30,033 bases of DNA from CAYQTK01 sp964420375 (GCA_964420375.1 CAYQTK010000035.1:1-30033); one strand, 5' to 3'; positions 7,626-15,931 are shown, counted from the stretch's first letter. Translations and numbers: made by a program. The notes: a model not told the origin generated them from the letters alone.

Positions 7626-7970
7626 TCAGAAAAACGACAGTTGCATGGGCGGGTCCTCTACCTCTTCGCGCCTTTCTCCGTAGAAGACCTCCATTTTTCC
7701 GAACTGGCGGTCGGTGACCATTAGTATTCTCACCTGTCCCTCGGGCGGTATTTCCGGCTTGATTCTTTTTTTAATTATCTCTCCGGTCTCCTCGCTTGCC
7801 ACGTACCTGGCGTACACCGAGTACTGGAGCATTGTGAAGCCTTTTTTCAAAAGCTCCTTTCTGAATCTGGTATATTGTTTCCTTTGTGTCTTGGTTTCCA
7901 CCGGCAGGTCGAAAAGCGTGAACAGCCACATTCCTCTATACCCCGATATTTCCGGCCTTGGTTGTTTCAT
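7626..7970 (-). CDS. cas2: CRISPR-associated endonuclease Cas2
   Basis: A 114-aa Cas2 that dimerises to bridge two Cas1 dimers in the spacer-integration complex. The ferredoxin-like fold shows the expected first strand WLFTLFDLPVE with D21, then RKQYTRFRKELLKKGF and the YSVYARYV strand. The C-terminal part (EVEDPPMQLSFF) fits type II Cas2 tails that pair with Cas1. Length is normal for type II-C. The ATG follows the cas1 stop after one base (TGA-C-ATG), indicating coupled translation. It is the last gene of the cas9-cas1-cas2 operon and is followed by the shared terminator. Confidence 0.95.
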   Translation of the reverse strand: MKQPRPEISGYRGMWLFTLFDLPVETKTQRKQYTRFRKELLKKGFTMLQYSVYARYVASEETGEIIKKRIKPEIPPEGQVRILMVTDRQFGKMEVFYGERREEVEDPPMQLSFF

Positions 7971-7971
7971 G

Positions 7972-8865
7972 TCATACTTCCGGTATAACCATTTGTTTGG
8001 TTTTTCCCTCGAACATCTTTACCAGCGACCCGGCCATTTTGGCCGCTGCATCAAAGAGGGTCCTTTCTTCTCCGTCCATGGAATATTTCCCGGTAAGCGG
8101 TTCGAGCAGTGCCTGCTTGGCGTGCTTGTCCAACTTTGCTTGGGGGTCATTGTCTTTTACCCATCTTGCCACAGCCTTGTCCACCAGTGGTCGGTACGGC
8201 TCCATGAGGTCGTCGGCTAGGCAGAAGGCGTCGTAACGGTTATGGTGGTGTACACCCAGGCTGGGGTGCAGTCCTGCCGCGCATATGGCGCGAGCGATGA
8301 TAGCGCGGAGCACTGCATAGCCGTAGTTGAGGTTTTTGTTCTGGTCTTCGCGCTGCCGGTCCCGTCGAAATGATGTGTCGTCAAACAGTGCGGGCCAGTA
8401 CCTTTTGGATGCACGAGCCTCCATGTTGGCGGTGTCTCCGGACTTGACCTTGCGGGCGAGCTCGGAGATGCCCCGGTCGTTGCCGTACAGCTCTTTTAGT
8501 GTCCGTGCCTGGGCGCATATCTTGGCGTTTACGATCTGTTGCCAGGCGCGTTTTTTCAGGGGAGCTGCTGCTTCCGCCTGGAGCGCGAACCTTTCGGCCT
8601 GCACGTAGTTGCCGAGCAGGGGCAGTGCCATTACCGCGGGCATGCGCTTTTCGTCGCATGCGACCAGCACTGCTCCGTTTCGTGCCAGTCCGGTAAGTAC
8701 TGCCTGGGTGTAGGACACCTGTGGATTGGACACCACCAGGGCGGCAATGTCGGCAAGGGGTGCGGTGGACTTGTGCTTTTTCTCGTTCTCGATCACGAGT
8801 TGGTCGTAGCGCACGCTCAGTCGCACCGGACTTTCCGATATGTCCAGGATGCGGTTGTTAGTCAT
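7972..8865 (-). CDS. cas1: CRISPR-associated integrase Cas1
   Basis: A 297-aa Cas1, the metal-dependent integrase that inserts new spacers at the leader-repeat junction. The catalytic triad is visible: E149 in NMEARASKRYW, a His in GVHHHNRYDAF (H206-H208), and D218/D219 in LADDLMEPYRP. The signature segments and the roughly 300-aa length fit type II Cas1. Its ATG overlaps the end of cas9 by 8 bases, and its stop is one base from the cas2 start, so all three genes form one operon. There is no fourth adaptation gene (csn2 or cas4) nearby, which defines subtype II-C. Confidence 0.97.
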   Translation of the reverse strand: MTNNRILDISESPVRLSVRYDQLVIENEKKHKSTAPLADIAALVVSNPQVSYTQAVLTGLARNGAVLVACDEKRMPAVMALPLLGNYVQAERFALQAEAAAPLKKRAWQQIVNAKICAQARTLKELYGNDRGISELARKVKSGDTANMEARASKRYWPALFDDTSFRRDRQREDQNKNLNYGYAVLRAIIARAICAAGLHPSLGVHHHNRYDAFCLADDLMEPYRPLVDKAVARWVKDNDPQAKLDKHAKQALLEPLTGKYSMDGEERTLFDAAAKMAGSLVKMFEGKTKQMVIPEV

Positions 8866-11800
8866 TGGCGGGCCTCACCCTGCCCAGGGGGTCTACTGAT
8901 ACCTTGCGGCAGTTAAGCTTACGCAAAGGATCGAGCAAGGATGTCCCCCAATCCTTGGCCGCTATGATGTCCTTTTTTAAACGAGCATCGTTTATTCGCA
9001 CGAAAGAGAGATGAGGATAAGGTTTATCTTTTGGCTTTACTGTGGAAACCCCTCTTATCACATACATCCCCCTTTTCCCCTCCTCTTCATCAATCTCGAT
9101 GACTTCTCCCAGCGCCAGGGAGAAGAGGAATTTTTTGTCCGGTCCATGGTCCCTTTTGACGATGGGTTCTTTTTCTTTTTTCCTTCTCATAGCCTCGAAG
9201 CGGGAGACGACTTCTCCTTCCCACTTCGGCTTTCCTTTCTTGTCTTTTACCTCGAAGATTTCGACGTGGTGGTTTGATCCGGGGGCCACGTGTCTTTCGC
9301 GGGGTCCTTGTCCGACGGTCATTGGGGAGGCGGACTTTTTGACTCGAGCTTTCTTTATTGGAATCTTCCTTCCGTCCTTTGCATTTAGATGTGGCAGGTT
9401 TTGGGGGTCCTGGAACAGCTTGGGGTCATGCTTTCCGAGTTCTTTTATTTTTTCCTTTACCGCCTTTTTTACCTCGGGATCAACAATGTTTTCCACGTCG
9501 TTTTTCGTCATTCCCTCCAGGGGCTTTCTAACATGTACATATGGTTTTCCTTTTTCGTCATATCCTGTGGGGCTGTAGTTGGTTTCTTCGTGCAGCGGTC
9601 CGTTGGCTTTCCTGGAGACCCGGTGGGAGACGGTGATGTTTTGGATGGTTTTTTTAAGGTCTTCAATATATTTTTCCCATGGCTTTTCAATGGGAGTAAA
9701 CATATGGCGTCCCGCTGTCCTGTCAGCCTTCTTTGCTGCGTTGCTCATCCTTTGAATGAGTCCATATGATATCAGGGTCACAGCCGCGGCGTCCACAGCG
9801 TGGTGTCGGTGGTCGTCCCTGGTTTTGGTTCCGCCGTCGTTCAATATTGAGTTCATGTCCAGTGCGTTTCTGACGTGGTGGGTGATCTCGCCGTTGGATA
9901 CGTGCACCCTTCTTTTGCCGGCCTCGTCGATCACTTCGCCGTAGAGCATCCCCAGGTAATTGACCGCGAGCTTGGAGGCGTACCTGGTATCGTTCAACTG
10001 CCTTGTTCTGAAGCTGGAGATGTACTCCTCCAACTCGTCGTCCTCCATCTTGAAACGCTTCAACTTTTCTTGTGCAGCGTCCCCCTGGAATCCTTCCACC
10101 CTTTTTATGATCTGCTCGTACTTCTCGGGATTGCCGCTGTAAGCCTGCCACGGCGTGCGGTCGCCTTTCCTCCTGTTCTCTTCGTTCTCGCAGAGCGTCT
10201 TGTTGAGGAAGGAGTTGTCAAAGCACTTGTTGAAGGGGATGATGTGCTCGATGTCGAACCTGGAGTTCTGTGAAAAGAGCGCTTCCGCTGATATGTACTG
10301 TCCGGTGTAGGGGCATTGTCTCTTACATTCTTCCCAGAGAAGGAACTTTTCGATGTCCCTTCTTTTGGGCTCTTCAATTCCCATGATTTTTTTCAGCTCT
10401 TCCTTGGCGTTGTCGCGCTTTTTCCGGTTTTTAAGGTTCTTGTTGGATATCTCCTTTCTCTGGTTCCGGGATTTTTTCATGTCGCGGGCCATCTCGACCT
10501 TTATGACGGCTGGCTTTCCGTACTCTCGGACGATTGCATTCATGACCTTGCGGAGCTCGGTAAGCACTCTCTCGACGGCCGGGTTTCTAAGCTCGGGCAC
10601 GGCTTTCTTTACCGGCGGCAGGAAGTCGTGGGGCACAGGCGGTTCGGGATCAAAGGTCACGTTGACTGCTTCCATTTCGCGATGTCCTTCTTCCATTATG
10701 GGCAGCAGCTTGTTGATGGCCTTCCTGGAAAGATGGCAGTATCCGTCTTCAAGCTCGGTCTCGGCGAGCTTGCGGGCTTCTTCTTCAGTGAAGCCCCAGT
10801 GATTGACCGCGCGCCTTTCCAAAGCCTCTTCCTTCTTTATGCTCAGCACGTCCTCGAGCAGCTTGTACTTGTCCTCGTTGGATAGCTCGTCCCACTTGTC
10901 GCCGATGGCCTTCCTTATCCTGTCCGCTGTGGTATTGCCCATGAAAGTGGTGAACGTGCCGCCTTCGTAGTTGAACTTTTCGTTTGACTTTATGCCGATT
11001 ACTTTCTTGGCGTCTTTTAGCTTAAGCGCGGGTTTTCTTTCCAACTCTTCTATGAGCGCCTGTCTCTGCTCTTTGGTCAGATCCCTTTTCCTGAAGTCCC
11101 GGTCCTGGACCATGGTGTTGTTGACCTGTTTCAATATTCTGAACCGCTGGAACTCCAGGCACGCGCGGGGCGCCCGATGCTTTCCTTTCTCATACTCGCA
11201 AGGACCGATGAGCGTTTTCTGGCTCTTCAGCGGCCGCTGGCTGAAGATGGCTTTTTCAAGTTTCTCTTTGAACTCGTCGGTAAGGATTGAAGGGTGATGT
11301 TCTTTCTGAGCTTCCCAAATGGCCTCGAACTCTTGCTTGTACATCTGCCTTCCCGTCCACCTGTTCCGGATGCGATGGGCGTCCGGATCCAGCCACGAGT
11401 AATACTCGCCGAGTGTCCGGGCGCCCTGTTCGGCAATGTCCTGGCTCAGCTTTTCAATGTCCTTTTTTACCTTTCCCTTGTCTTCGTCCTTTTTGGATAC
11501 CTTCCTGTTGCTCTCGAACCCGCGGCGCTGGCCCAGGTGATAGAGCGCCCTGCCCAGGTCGTAGTCGTCCAGCTTCTCATCCAGCGCCCGGGCGCGGAGC
11601 ATATAATGGAAACGCTTGGGTAAAAGTAATATTTCTTCTTCCGGCTTTCCTTCGCTTTCCAACTTTGTCTTCCACTTATCGAGAAGCTCCTGGTCCAGTC
11701 GGCGGAGCACTTCGTCTCTTTCCGCCCTCTCAACAGTTGTTTTCCACCTGTCGGTCATGTTGTTGCCTGAGACACCAAACTTGCTTTCAGGAAGAAGCGC

Positions 11801-12097
11801 CCGTTCCTGCAAGAGCTGAAACAGTCCGAAGGTCCGCATGGCCCGGCGTTCCAATTGCCTTCTTATCTGTCTTTTATCACGGCGCGTGGTGTTCCTGGAT
11901 TTCTCCTGCCCTTTCTGCAATGCCTCGAGTCCGCCTTCCACGCCTTCCTCGAAAACCCGGACGCCTGCGTCAACCAAGCCGGTCATCTGTTTATAGTCCC
12001 CCTCGTTCTCGCCGGTACACGAAAACACCATCCAGCCTATGGAGTTCGCGCCTATGTCCACTCCCACTGCCACACTGCCTGGCTTATTGTCCTCCAT
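8858..12097 (-). CDS. cas9: Cas9 RNA-guided nuclease, compact type II-C
   Basis: A 1079-aa Cas9 that, with crRNA and tracrRNA, cuts both strands of matching DNA. Catalytic residues are intact. RuvC-I is GVDIGANSIGWMV with D14. An arginine-rich bridge helix lies at about 68-92 (RNTTRRDKRQIRRQLERR). RuvC-II is VIKVEMARD with E535. The HNH domain has CPYTG (595-599), FDIEHIIPFNKCFDNSF with H618, and a later ENEENRRKG. RuvC-III is DDHRHHAVDAAA with H766 and D769. The recognition lobe (about 95-500) is short, as in type II-C, and the C-terminal 230 residues should hold the PAM-interacting domain. C591 and C595 form a C-x3-C pair beside HNH. The start has GAGGAGG just upstream. The tracrRNA gene is divergent and begins about 60 bases from the ATG. 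PAM preference cannot be read from this window. Confidence 0.97.
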   Translation of the reverse strand: MEDNKPGSVAVGVDIGANSIGWMVFSCTGENEGDYKQMTGLVDAGVRVFEEGVEGGLEALQKGQEKSRNTTRRDKRQIRRQLERRAMRTFGLFQLLQERALLPESKFGVSGNNMTDRWKTTVERAERDEVLRRLDQELLDKWKTKLESEGKPEEEILLLPKRFHYMLRARALDEKLDDYDLGRALYHLGQRRGFESNRKVSKKDEDKGKVKKDIEKLSQDIAEQGARTLGEYYSWLDPDAHRIRNRWTGRQMYKQEFEAIWEAQKEHHPSILTDEFKEKLEKAIFSQRPLKSQKTLIGPCEYEKGKHRAPRACLEFQRFRILKQVNNTMVQDRDFRKRDLTKEQRQALIEELERKPALKLKDAKKVIGIKSNEKFNYEGGTFTTFMGNTTADRIRKAIGDKWDELSNEDKYKLLEDVLSIKKEEALERRAVNHWGFTEEEARKLAETELEDGYCHLSRKAINKLLPIMEEGHREMEAVNVTFDPEPPVPHDFLPPVKKAVPELRNPAVERVLTELRKVMNAIVREYGKPAVIKVEMARDMKKSRNQRKEISNKNLKNRKKRDNAKEELKKIMGIEEPKRRDIEKFLLWEECKRQCPYTGQYISAEALFSQNSRFDIEHIIPFNKCFDNSFLNKTLCENEENRRKGDRTPWQAYSGNPEKYEQIIKRVEGFQGDAAQEKLKRFKMEDDELEEYISSFRTRQLNDTRYASKLAVNYLGMLYGEVIDEAGKRRVHVSNGEITHHVRNALDMNSILNDGGTKTRDDHRHHAVDAAAVTLISYGLIQRMSNAAKKADRTAGRHMFTPIEKPWEKYIEDLKKTIQNITVSHRVSRKANGPLHEETNYSPTGYDEKGKPYVHVRKPLEGMTKNDVENIVDPEVKKAVKEKIKELGKHDPKLFQDPQNLPHLNAKDGRKIPIKKARVKKSASPMTVGQGPRERHVAPGSNHHVEIFEVKDKKGKPKWEGEVVSRFEAMRRKKEKEPIVKRDHGPDKKFLFSLALGEVIEIDEEEGKRGMYVIRGVSTVKPKDKPYPHLSFVRINDARLKKDIIAAKDWGTSLLDPLRKLNCRKVSVDPLGRVRPAND

Positions 12098-12124
12098 TTT
12101 TTTCCTCCTCTTGTAAATTTTTTC

Positions 12125-12152
12125 TTGACAACCACGTCTCAGGATGTATAAT
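12125..12152 (+). promoter_or_regulatory. Promoter of the tracrRNA gene
   Basis: TTGACA (12125-12130), 16 bases, TATAAT (12147-12152): both hexamers match the sigma70 consensus exactly. The predicted start, 6-8 bases downstream, falls at about 12158-12160, right where the anti-repeat begins (12160). Confidence 0.85.
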
Positions 12153-12157
12153 CACTA

Positions 12158-12268
12158 TTAGTGTACCTAAGAGACGATTGTCCATCTACCCATAGTAAGG
12201 GCTTTCGTCCGCAGGGCTTAACCGCTCTTGGCGAGCGACCCTGACGCCTCCCTCGGGGGCGTTTTTTT
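12158..12268 (+). ncRNA. tracrRNA of the type II-C system
   Basis: About 111 nt. The first 36 nt (12160-12195) are an anti-repeat: AGTGTACCTAAGA matches the reverse complement of the CRISPR repeat exactly, then ACGATT after one mismatch, then CCATC and ACC after a one-base offset, with mismatches giving the usual internal bulge. Next comes a short nexus-like hairpin GGGC-UUUC-GUCC (about 12199-12210). Then a nested stem, CAGGG (12212-12216) pairing with CCCTG (12239-12243), encloses CGCTC-TTGGC-GAGCG (12223-12237). A GC-rich terminator with seven Ts closes the gene. It should pair with the 5' part of each repeat in pre-crRNA, recruit RNase III and load Cas9. The promoter, anti-repeat, hairpin order and terminator agree with known type II-C tracrRNAs; exact ends are inferred. 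Confidence 0.9.
12244..12268 (+). terminator. Rho-independent terminator of tracrRNA
   Basis: ACGCCTCC (12244-12251), loop CTC, GGGGGCGT (12255-12262), continuing as a T-run through 12268. The stem has 8 pairs including one G-T. Confidence 0.9.
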
Positions 12269-12456
12269 ATGGCCTGTCTTCCTTTTTAAACCCTTGCCGA
12301 GTTAATATCATTATATATATTTCGAATGGCCCTCGCAAGAGGATTGGTTTTGCTTTTAAAGCCGCTTTTATTAGTCAGCCGGGCCCCGAATGCCGCGGCT
12401 CGGTCTTGTTCTGTTGCATATGTTTAAAAATGATTGAACCACAAACAAGCATCGCC

Positions 12457-12485
12457 TTGACAAAATGCTCGGGATATTAAATAAT
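12457..12485 (+). promoter_or_regulatory. Candidate promoter of the CheW-like gene
   Basis: TTGACA (12457-12462), 17 bases, AATAAT (12480-12485, five of six to consensus). The predicted start is about 12491-12493, which coincides with the GTG proposed as start codon. Translation would then be leaderless, or else begin slightly downstream (TTG at 12509). The rest of 12269-12456 is AT-rich and shows no gene. Confidence 0.55.
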
Positions 12486-12490
12486 AGTAG

Positions 12491-13453
12491 GTGTCGGGGT
12501 ATTTAGAATTGTTTAACTTCTCGGCGCAGGGCAGTAAAGAATGGTTTGATGAGATCGATGGCTTCTCCTCTGATGAGGCGGCGAGGAAGTATCTTATTTT
12601 TTCCGTTGCCGAGTTTGTTCTGGCGGTTGATATCAGCTACTTGAAAAAGGTTTACGATGCCGAGTCACATCCGCCGCGCACCCCGGACTCGAAGGTCATT
12701 GATTTGTACCGTATGACGGGGACAGATAAACAGAGGAAGACGGGTTACTGGCTGGACATGGACTTTTCCGGTGGCCACTTCCTGGTTCCTGTTGAAAACG
12801 TTGAGGGCATAAGCGAGCTTGGCCTTGCTGTGCCGGTTGATTATCCTTCGGCCATTGCCGGCAGGAGGACTGGGTTTATAAAAAAGATACTCTTTGACGG
12901 GATGAGGATGATCGCGGAGATAAGCCCGGAGGGCATTTCCGAGACGCCGGTGGAAAGGCCCGGTTTCGGCAGGAAAAAGAAAGCTCCTTCGTTCGGCGGC
13001 ACCTCGTCAGGCAAGGCAGAGCAAAAGGAGCAAACAGAGGATGTTGCCCGTCGGCAAGATGACAACGGGGACGGCAAAAAGCTTTTGTTTTTATCGCGTG
13101 GAGCAAAGTGGACGATAAACCTGGAACACGTTTTCCAGGTAATCAACATGAACGATATATTTGAAATACCCAGCGCTCCCGATGAGATAATGGGCGCCAT
13201 TTATCACTCGGAAAAAGCGATCCCCGTTCTCAAGCCGGAGACCATTATAAAGGGTCAGGGCAAGCAATGGGGAACGGATGAAGATTTCAGCATAATTATC
13301 CTGGTGCCCACTCCGAGGGGCGCGGTAGGCATACCTTGCGAGCGTATCTTGCAGGTATTGGACTCGAAGAGCGCGGACGAGGACCAAGGTGGCCATGGAG
13401 AGGTTGTAAAGCTCAGTCCCGCCCATATACTAGAAGTTGCCGGCCGGGACTGA
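12491..13453 (+). CDS. Double CheW-like domain protein
   Basis: A 320-aa cytoplasmic protein that reads as two CheW-like (SH3-type adaptor) modules joined by a charged, disordered linker (about residues 155-200, rich in K, E, Q, S). The C-terminal module is the clearer one: a strand resembling WTINLEHVFQVINMNDIFEI, then a PDEIMGAIYHSEKAIPVLKP segment like the CheW I-x-G-hhxhRGxhhPVhDL core, then GAVGIPCERILQVLD. The N-terminal module (YLIFSVAEFVLAVDISYLKKV on to FLVPVENVEGI) is more diverged. CheW domains couple chemoreceptors to CheA-type kinases. The next gene encodes a receiver protein, so a chemosensory or polarity pathway is plausible. The GTG start has no good ribosome binding site; the true start may be TTG 12509. 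No CheA is seen in the window. Confidence 0.6.
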   Translation: MSGYLELFNFSAQGSKEWFDEIDGFSSDEAARKYLIFSVAEFVLAVDISYLKKVYDAESHPPRTPDSKVIDLYRMTGTDKQRKTGYWLDMDFSGGHFLVPVENVEGISELGLAVPVDYPSAIAGRRTGFIKKILFDGMRMIAEISPEGISETPVERPGFGRKKKAPSFGGTSSGKAEQKEQTEDVARRQDDNGDGKKLLFLSRGAKWTINLEHVFQVINMNDIFEIPSAPDEIMGAIYHSEKAIPVLKPETIIKGQGKQWGTDEDFSIIILVPTPRGAVGIPCERILQVLDSKSADEDQGGHGEVVKLSPAHILEVAGRD

Positions 13454-13563
13454 AAGGACACGAGGCACTTTTATAATAAAGGATAGCGATATTCTTTCCA
13501 ACACCCATCCGGAAAGAGGAAGCTGAGAAAGAGGCTGCTGCGAAACGTTAAGGAGGATGTTAG

Positions 13564-15774
13564 ATGGCGAAAAAAATATTGCTCGCTGACGACAGCATAA
13601 CCATCCAGAAGGTGGTCAGGATCACTCTGGCAGACGGCGACTACGACCTGGTCACCGTGGACAATGGTGACGAGGCTTTGAACAAGGCCAAGGAAGTAAA
13701 TCCCGACCTTATCCTGGCAGACGTGGTCATGCCCGGTAAAGACGGCTACCAGGTGTGCGAAACCGTGAAGAACGATCCCGAGCTCAACAACATACCCGTG
13801 TTGCTGCTCGCCGGCAGCTTTGAAGGCTTCGATGAAATGAAGGGCGCGCGCATAGGCGCGGACGGACATATTATCAAGCCCTTTGAATCTTCCACCCTGA
13901 TAAAGGAAGTAGAGGACGCGCTTACCAGGGGAGCGAAAGCCCCGGAAACACCCGCTGCCGCCGAGCCGGAAGCCATGCCCGCGACCGAAGCTCCGCCTGA
14001 GCCGCCGACTGAGGAGCAGGATGTTTTCGCCGAGCCCCCTCCCCCGGAACCCGCGGCTCCGGAAGTCGAGCCACCGCCGGAAGCTGCTCCCGAGCAAGAT
14101 CCTGGGCGGGAAGATCAAGAAGCGGACCTCTTTTCTCAGCCGGAGACAGGCGCGCCTCCGGAGTCGGACCTGTTTGCAGCGGCAGGGCCGCAAGCAACCG
14201 AGCCGGCCGGAGAGGACATCTTCGGCGAATCGGAGCTTCCTCCCGAACCGCCGCCGGCAGACGATCTGTTCGCCGCCCCTGAAACAAGTGCCGAGCCGCC
14301 TCCTCCATCGCCTGCGGAGCCGTCAGCGGATCAGGGGTTGGAGTCCTACTCCGACCAGGACCTGTGGGCACAGGCCAGCTTCGGCAAAGGACCCGAGCCT
14401 GTAAGCCAACCCTCTGACGATATCTGGGGGACTCCCGAACCTCCGCCGCCGGAGGACGACTTGTGGGGAGCCATGCCCCAGCCGGAACCCGCAGCAGCGC
14501 CGGAAGCCTCCGATGACTTGTGGGGAGCGCCTGCAGAGCAACAGCCCCCCGCATCGCCCGAGCAGGAGTTGTGGGGAGAGCCGGAGACCGAAGCTGCTCA
14601 ATCCGAGGAACCCTTTGCAGAAGCGGAACCCGGGCCTGCCGAGGAGCCCTGGCAGCCAGAACCCGCGGCCGAACCTGAACCTGAAACAGCATATCAGCCC
14701 GAAGTAGAGCTTGCTCCCGAACCCGAATCAACCGCCGAGCCGGAGCCGGAGTTTACCGCGGAGACCGAAACGACTGCCGAGCCTGAAATAGCAGCCGAGC
14801 CCGAGGGCACACTGGGCGAAGAAGCCCTGGCGGATACTGGAGAAGAGATACCTTTCGCATCAGAAGAGCAGGAAGCCGAAGCCATAGCCGAGCCGGAAAC
14901 CGGCGAAGAGGAAATACCCTTTGCGGAGAGCGCGGAAGAGGAGCCGGTTGCCGAGGCAGTGCCTGAAGAACCCCCTGAAGAACTCGTTGCCGCTGCCGAG
15001 CAAGCCCCTGAAGAAGCATTGCCCGACCTGTTTTCCGAACCCGTAGCTGAAACTGAAGCGGTTGTTGAGCCGGAGCCGGAAATGGCACCAGAACCGGCGG
15101 GAGAAGCCGAGGCGGTTGCTGAGCTGGAAGCGGAGGCGGAATTCGGGGCTGAGCCGGAAATGAGGCCGGGCGTACAGGAGCTTTCCGAGGAGGACCTGGG
15201 AGCTCAGGCAGAAGAAGAAATAGCTGAAACCGCTGTCGAGGCCCAACCGTGGGAGTCCGCTCCGGAGCCCGCTGGAGAGCCTCTGGACATGGAAGCGGAG
15301 GCCATGCCGGCGAGCGAGCCTGCGGCAGAGGCGGAAGCTGAAGCGCTTGCCGAGCCGGAGCTTGGCGAAGCACAGTTGGAGGAGCCCGCAGAGCCGGAGC
15401 TGACGGCCGAACCCGAGCCGGAACCCCAGGGCCTGGTCATAGAAGAACCGGCTGCTCCGGCAGCGCCCGAGCCTCTGGAAACCGAAGCGACAATCGAACC
15501 CGAAGCACCTGCCGATCCTTTCTCGGAAGCGGAGCCGGTAACAACCGGGCCGGAAACGCCTCCGGAGCCTGCTGCTCCAACCGCTCCCGAGATGGGCGAA
15601 GCAGTGTCCGAGGCCACCCGTGAGATTGACCAGGCGGCGGCAAGCGGAGCAACCGGCGAAGAGCTCAAGTCCATCATCCAGGATATTGTTGAAAAGGTGG
15701 TCTGGGAAGTTGTCCCCCAACTGGCCGAGGCCATGATAGAAGAGAGGATCAGGGAGCTGGAGTTATCCAAGTAA
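13564..15774 (+). CDS. Receiver protein with very long Pro/Glu/Ala linker and helical tail
   Basis: A 736-aa protein in three parts. Residues 1-122 are a response-regulator receiver domain with acidic pocket D9/D10, phospho-acceptor D53 in LADVVMPGKDGY and K105 in HIIKPFES. The usual Thr/Ser switch residue is replaced by A83 (LLLAGSFE). Residues about 123-690 are a disordered, strongly acidic Pro/Glu/Ala segment. It contains repeated D-[LIV]-F (153, 188, 202, 218, 234, 488) and [DE]-[LI]-W (266, 286, 299, 318, 335) short motifs. The last 45 or so residues form a predicted amphipathic helix with KVVWEVVPQLAEAMIEERIR. The layout recalls deltaproteobacterial RomR/FrzS-type polarity and motility regulators; this is inference from architecture. 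AAGGAGG precedes the ATG. It lies 110 bases after the CheW-like gene and is followed by a terminator. Confidence 0.8.
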   Translation: MAKKILLADDSITIQKVVRITLADGDYDLVTVDNGDEALNKAKEVNPDLILADVVMPGKDGYQVCETVKNDPELNNIPVLLLAGSFEGFDEMKGARIGADGHIIKPFESSTLIKEVEDALTRGAKAPETPAAAEPEAMPATEAPPEPPTEEQDVFAEPPPPEPAAPEVEPPPEAAPEQDPGREDQEADLFSQPETGAPPESDLFAAAGPQATEPAGEDIFGESELPPEPPPADDLFAAPETSAEPPPPSPAEPSADQGLESYSDQDLWAQASFGKGPEPVSQPSDDIWGTPEPPPPEDDLWGAMPQPEPAAAPEASDDLWGAPAEQQPPASPEQELWGEPETEAAQSEEPFAEAEPGPAEEPWQPEPAAEPEPETAYQPEVELAPEPESTAEPEPEFTAETETTAEPEIAAEPEGTLGEEALADTGEEIPFASEEQEAEAIAEPETGEEEIPFAESAEEEPVAEAVPEEPPEELVAAAEQAPEEALPDLFSEPVAETEAVVEPEPEMAPEPAGEAEAVAELEAEAEFGAEPEMRPGVQELSEEDLGAQAEEEIAETAVEAQPWESAPEPAGEPLDMEAEAMPASEPAAEAEAEALAEPELGEAQLEEPAEPELTAEPEPEPQGLVIEEPAAPAAPEPLETEATIEPEAPADPFSEAEPVTTGPETPPEPAAPTAPEMGEAVSEATREIDQAAASGATGEELKSIIQDIVEKVVWEVVPQLAEAMIEERIRELELSK

Positions 15775-15798
15775 TAAAACCGAAGCTTGAAAGGCAAT

Positions 15799-15830
15799 AA
15801 AGAGGGGACCTTGCAGGGTCCCTTCTTTAT
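15799..15830 (+). terminator. Rho-independent terminator after the receiver gene
   Basis: AGAGGGGACC (15801-15810), loop TTGCAG, GGTCCCTTCT then TTAT. The stem has one mismatch. It is 25 bases after the stop codon. Confidence 0.75.
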
Positions 15831-15844
15831 TGGCGTGCCTCATG

Positions 15845-15931
15845 TAGTGCCCTGTCAAGCGTTTTTTGTCGTCTCAAAGAAAACATATTATTAGTGCGAG
15901 CGGCTTTAGTCGCGACTAAAGCCGCTCGCAC
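15845..15931 (-). repeat. Composite palindromic repeat, copy 3 (inverted)
   Basis: Contains a perfect 38-bp palindrome, 15894-15931, with arms GTGCGAGCGGCTTTAGTCG and its reverse complement. On the minus strand it is followed by the family tail ACGACAAAAAACGCTTGACA and GGGCACTA. It is the best preserved palindrome of the family and lies between the receiver gene terminator and the gap promoter. Confidence 0.8.

Noticed and set aside
13922..15797. Several long minus-strand frames opposite the receiver gene
   Set aside because: They are Arg/Leu/Ser-rich shadows of the GC-rich Pro/Glu/Ala codons.
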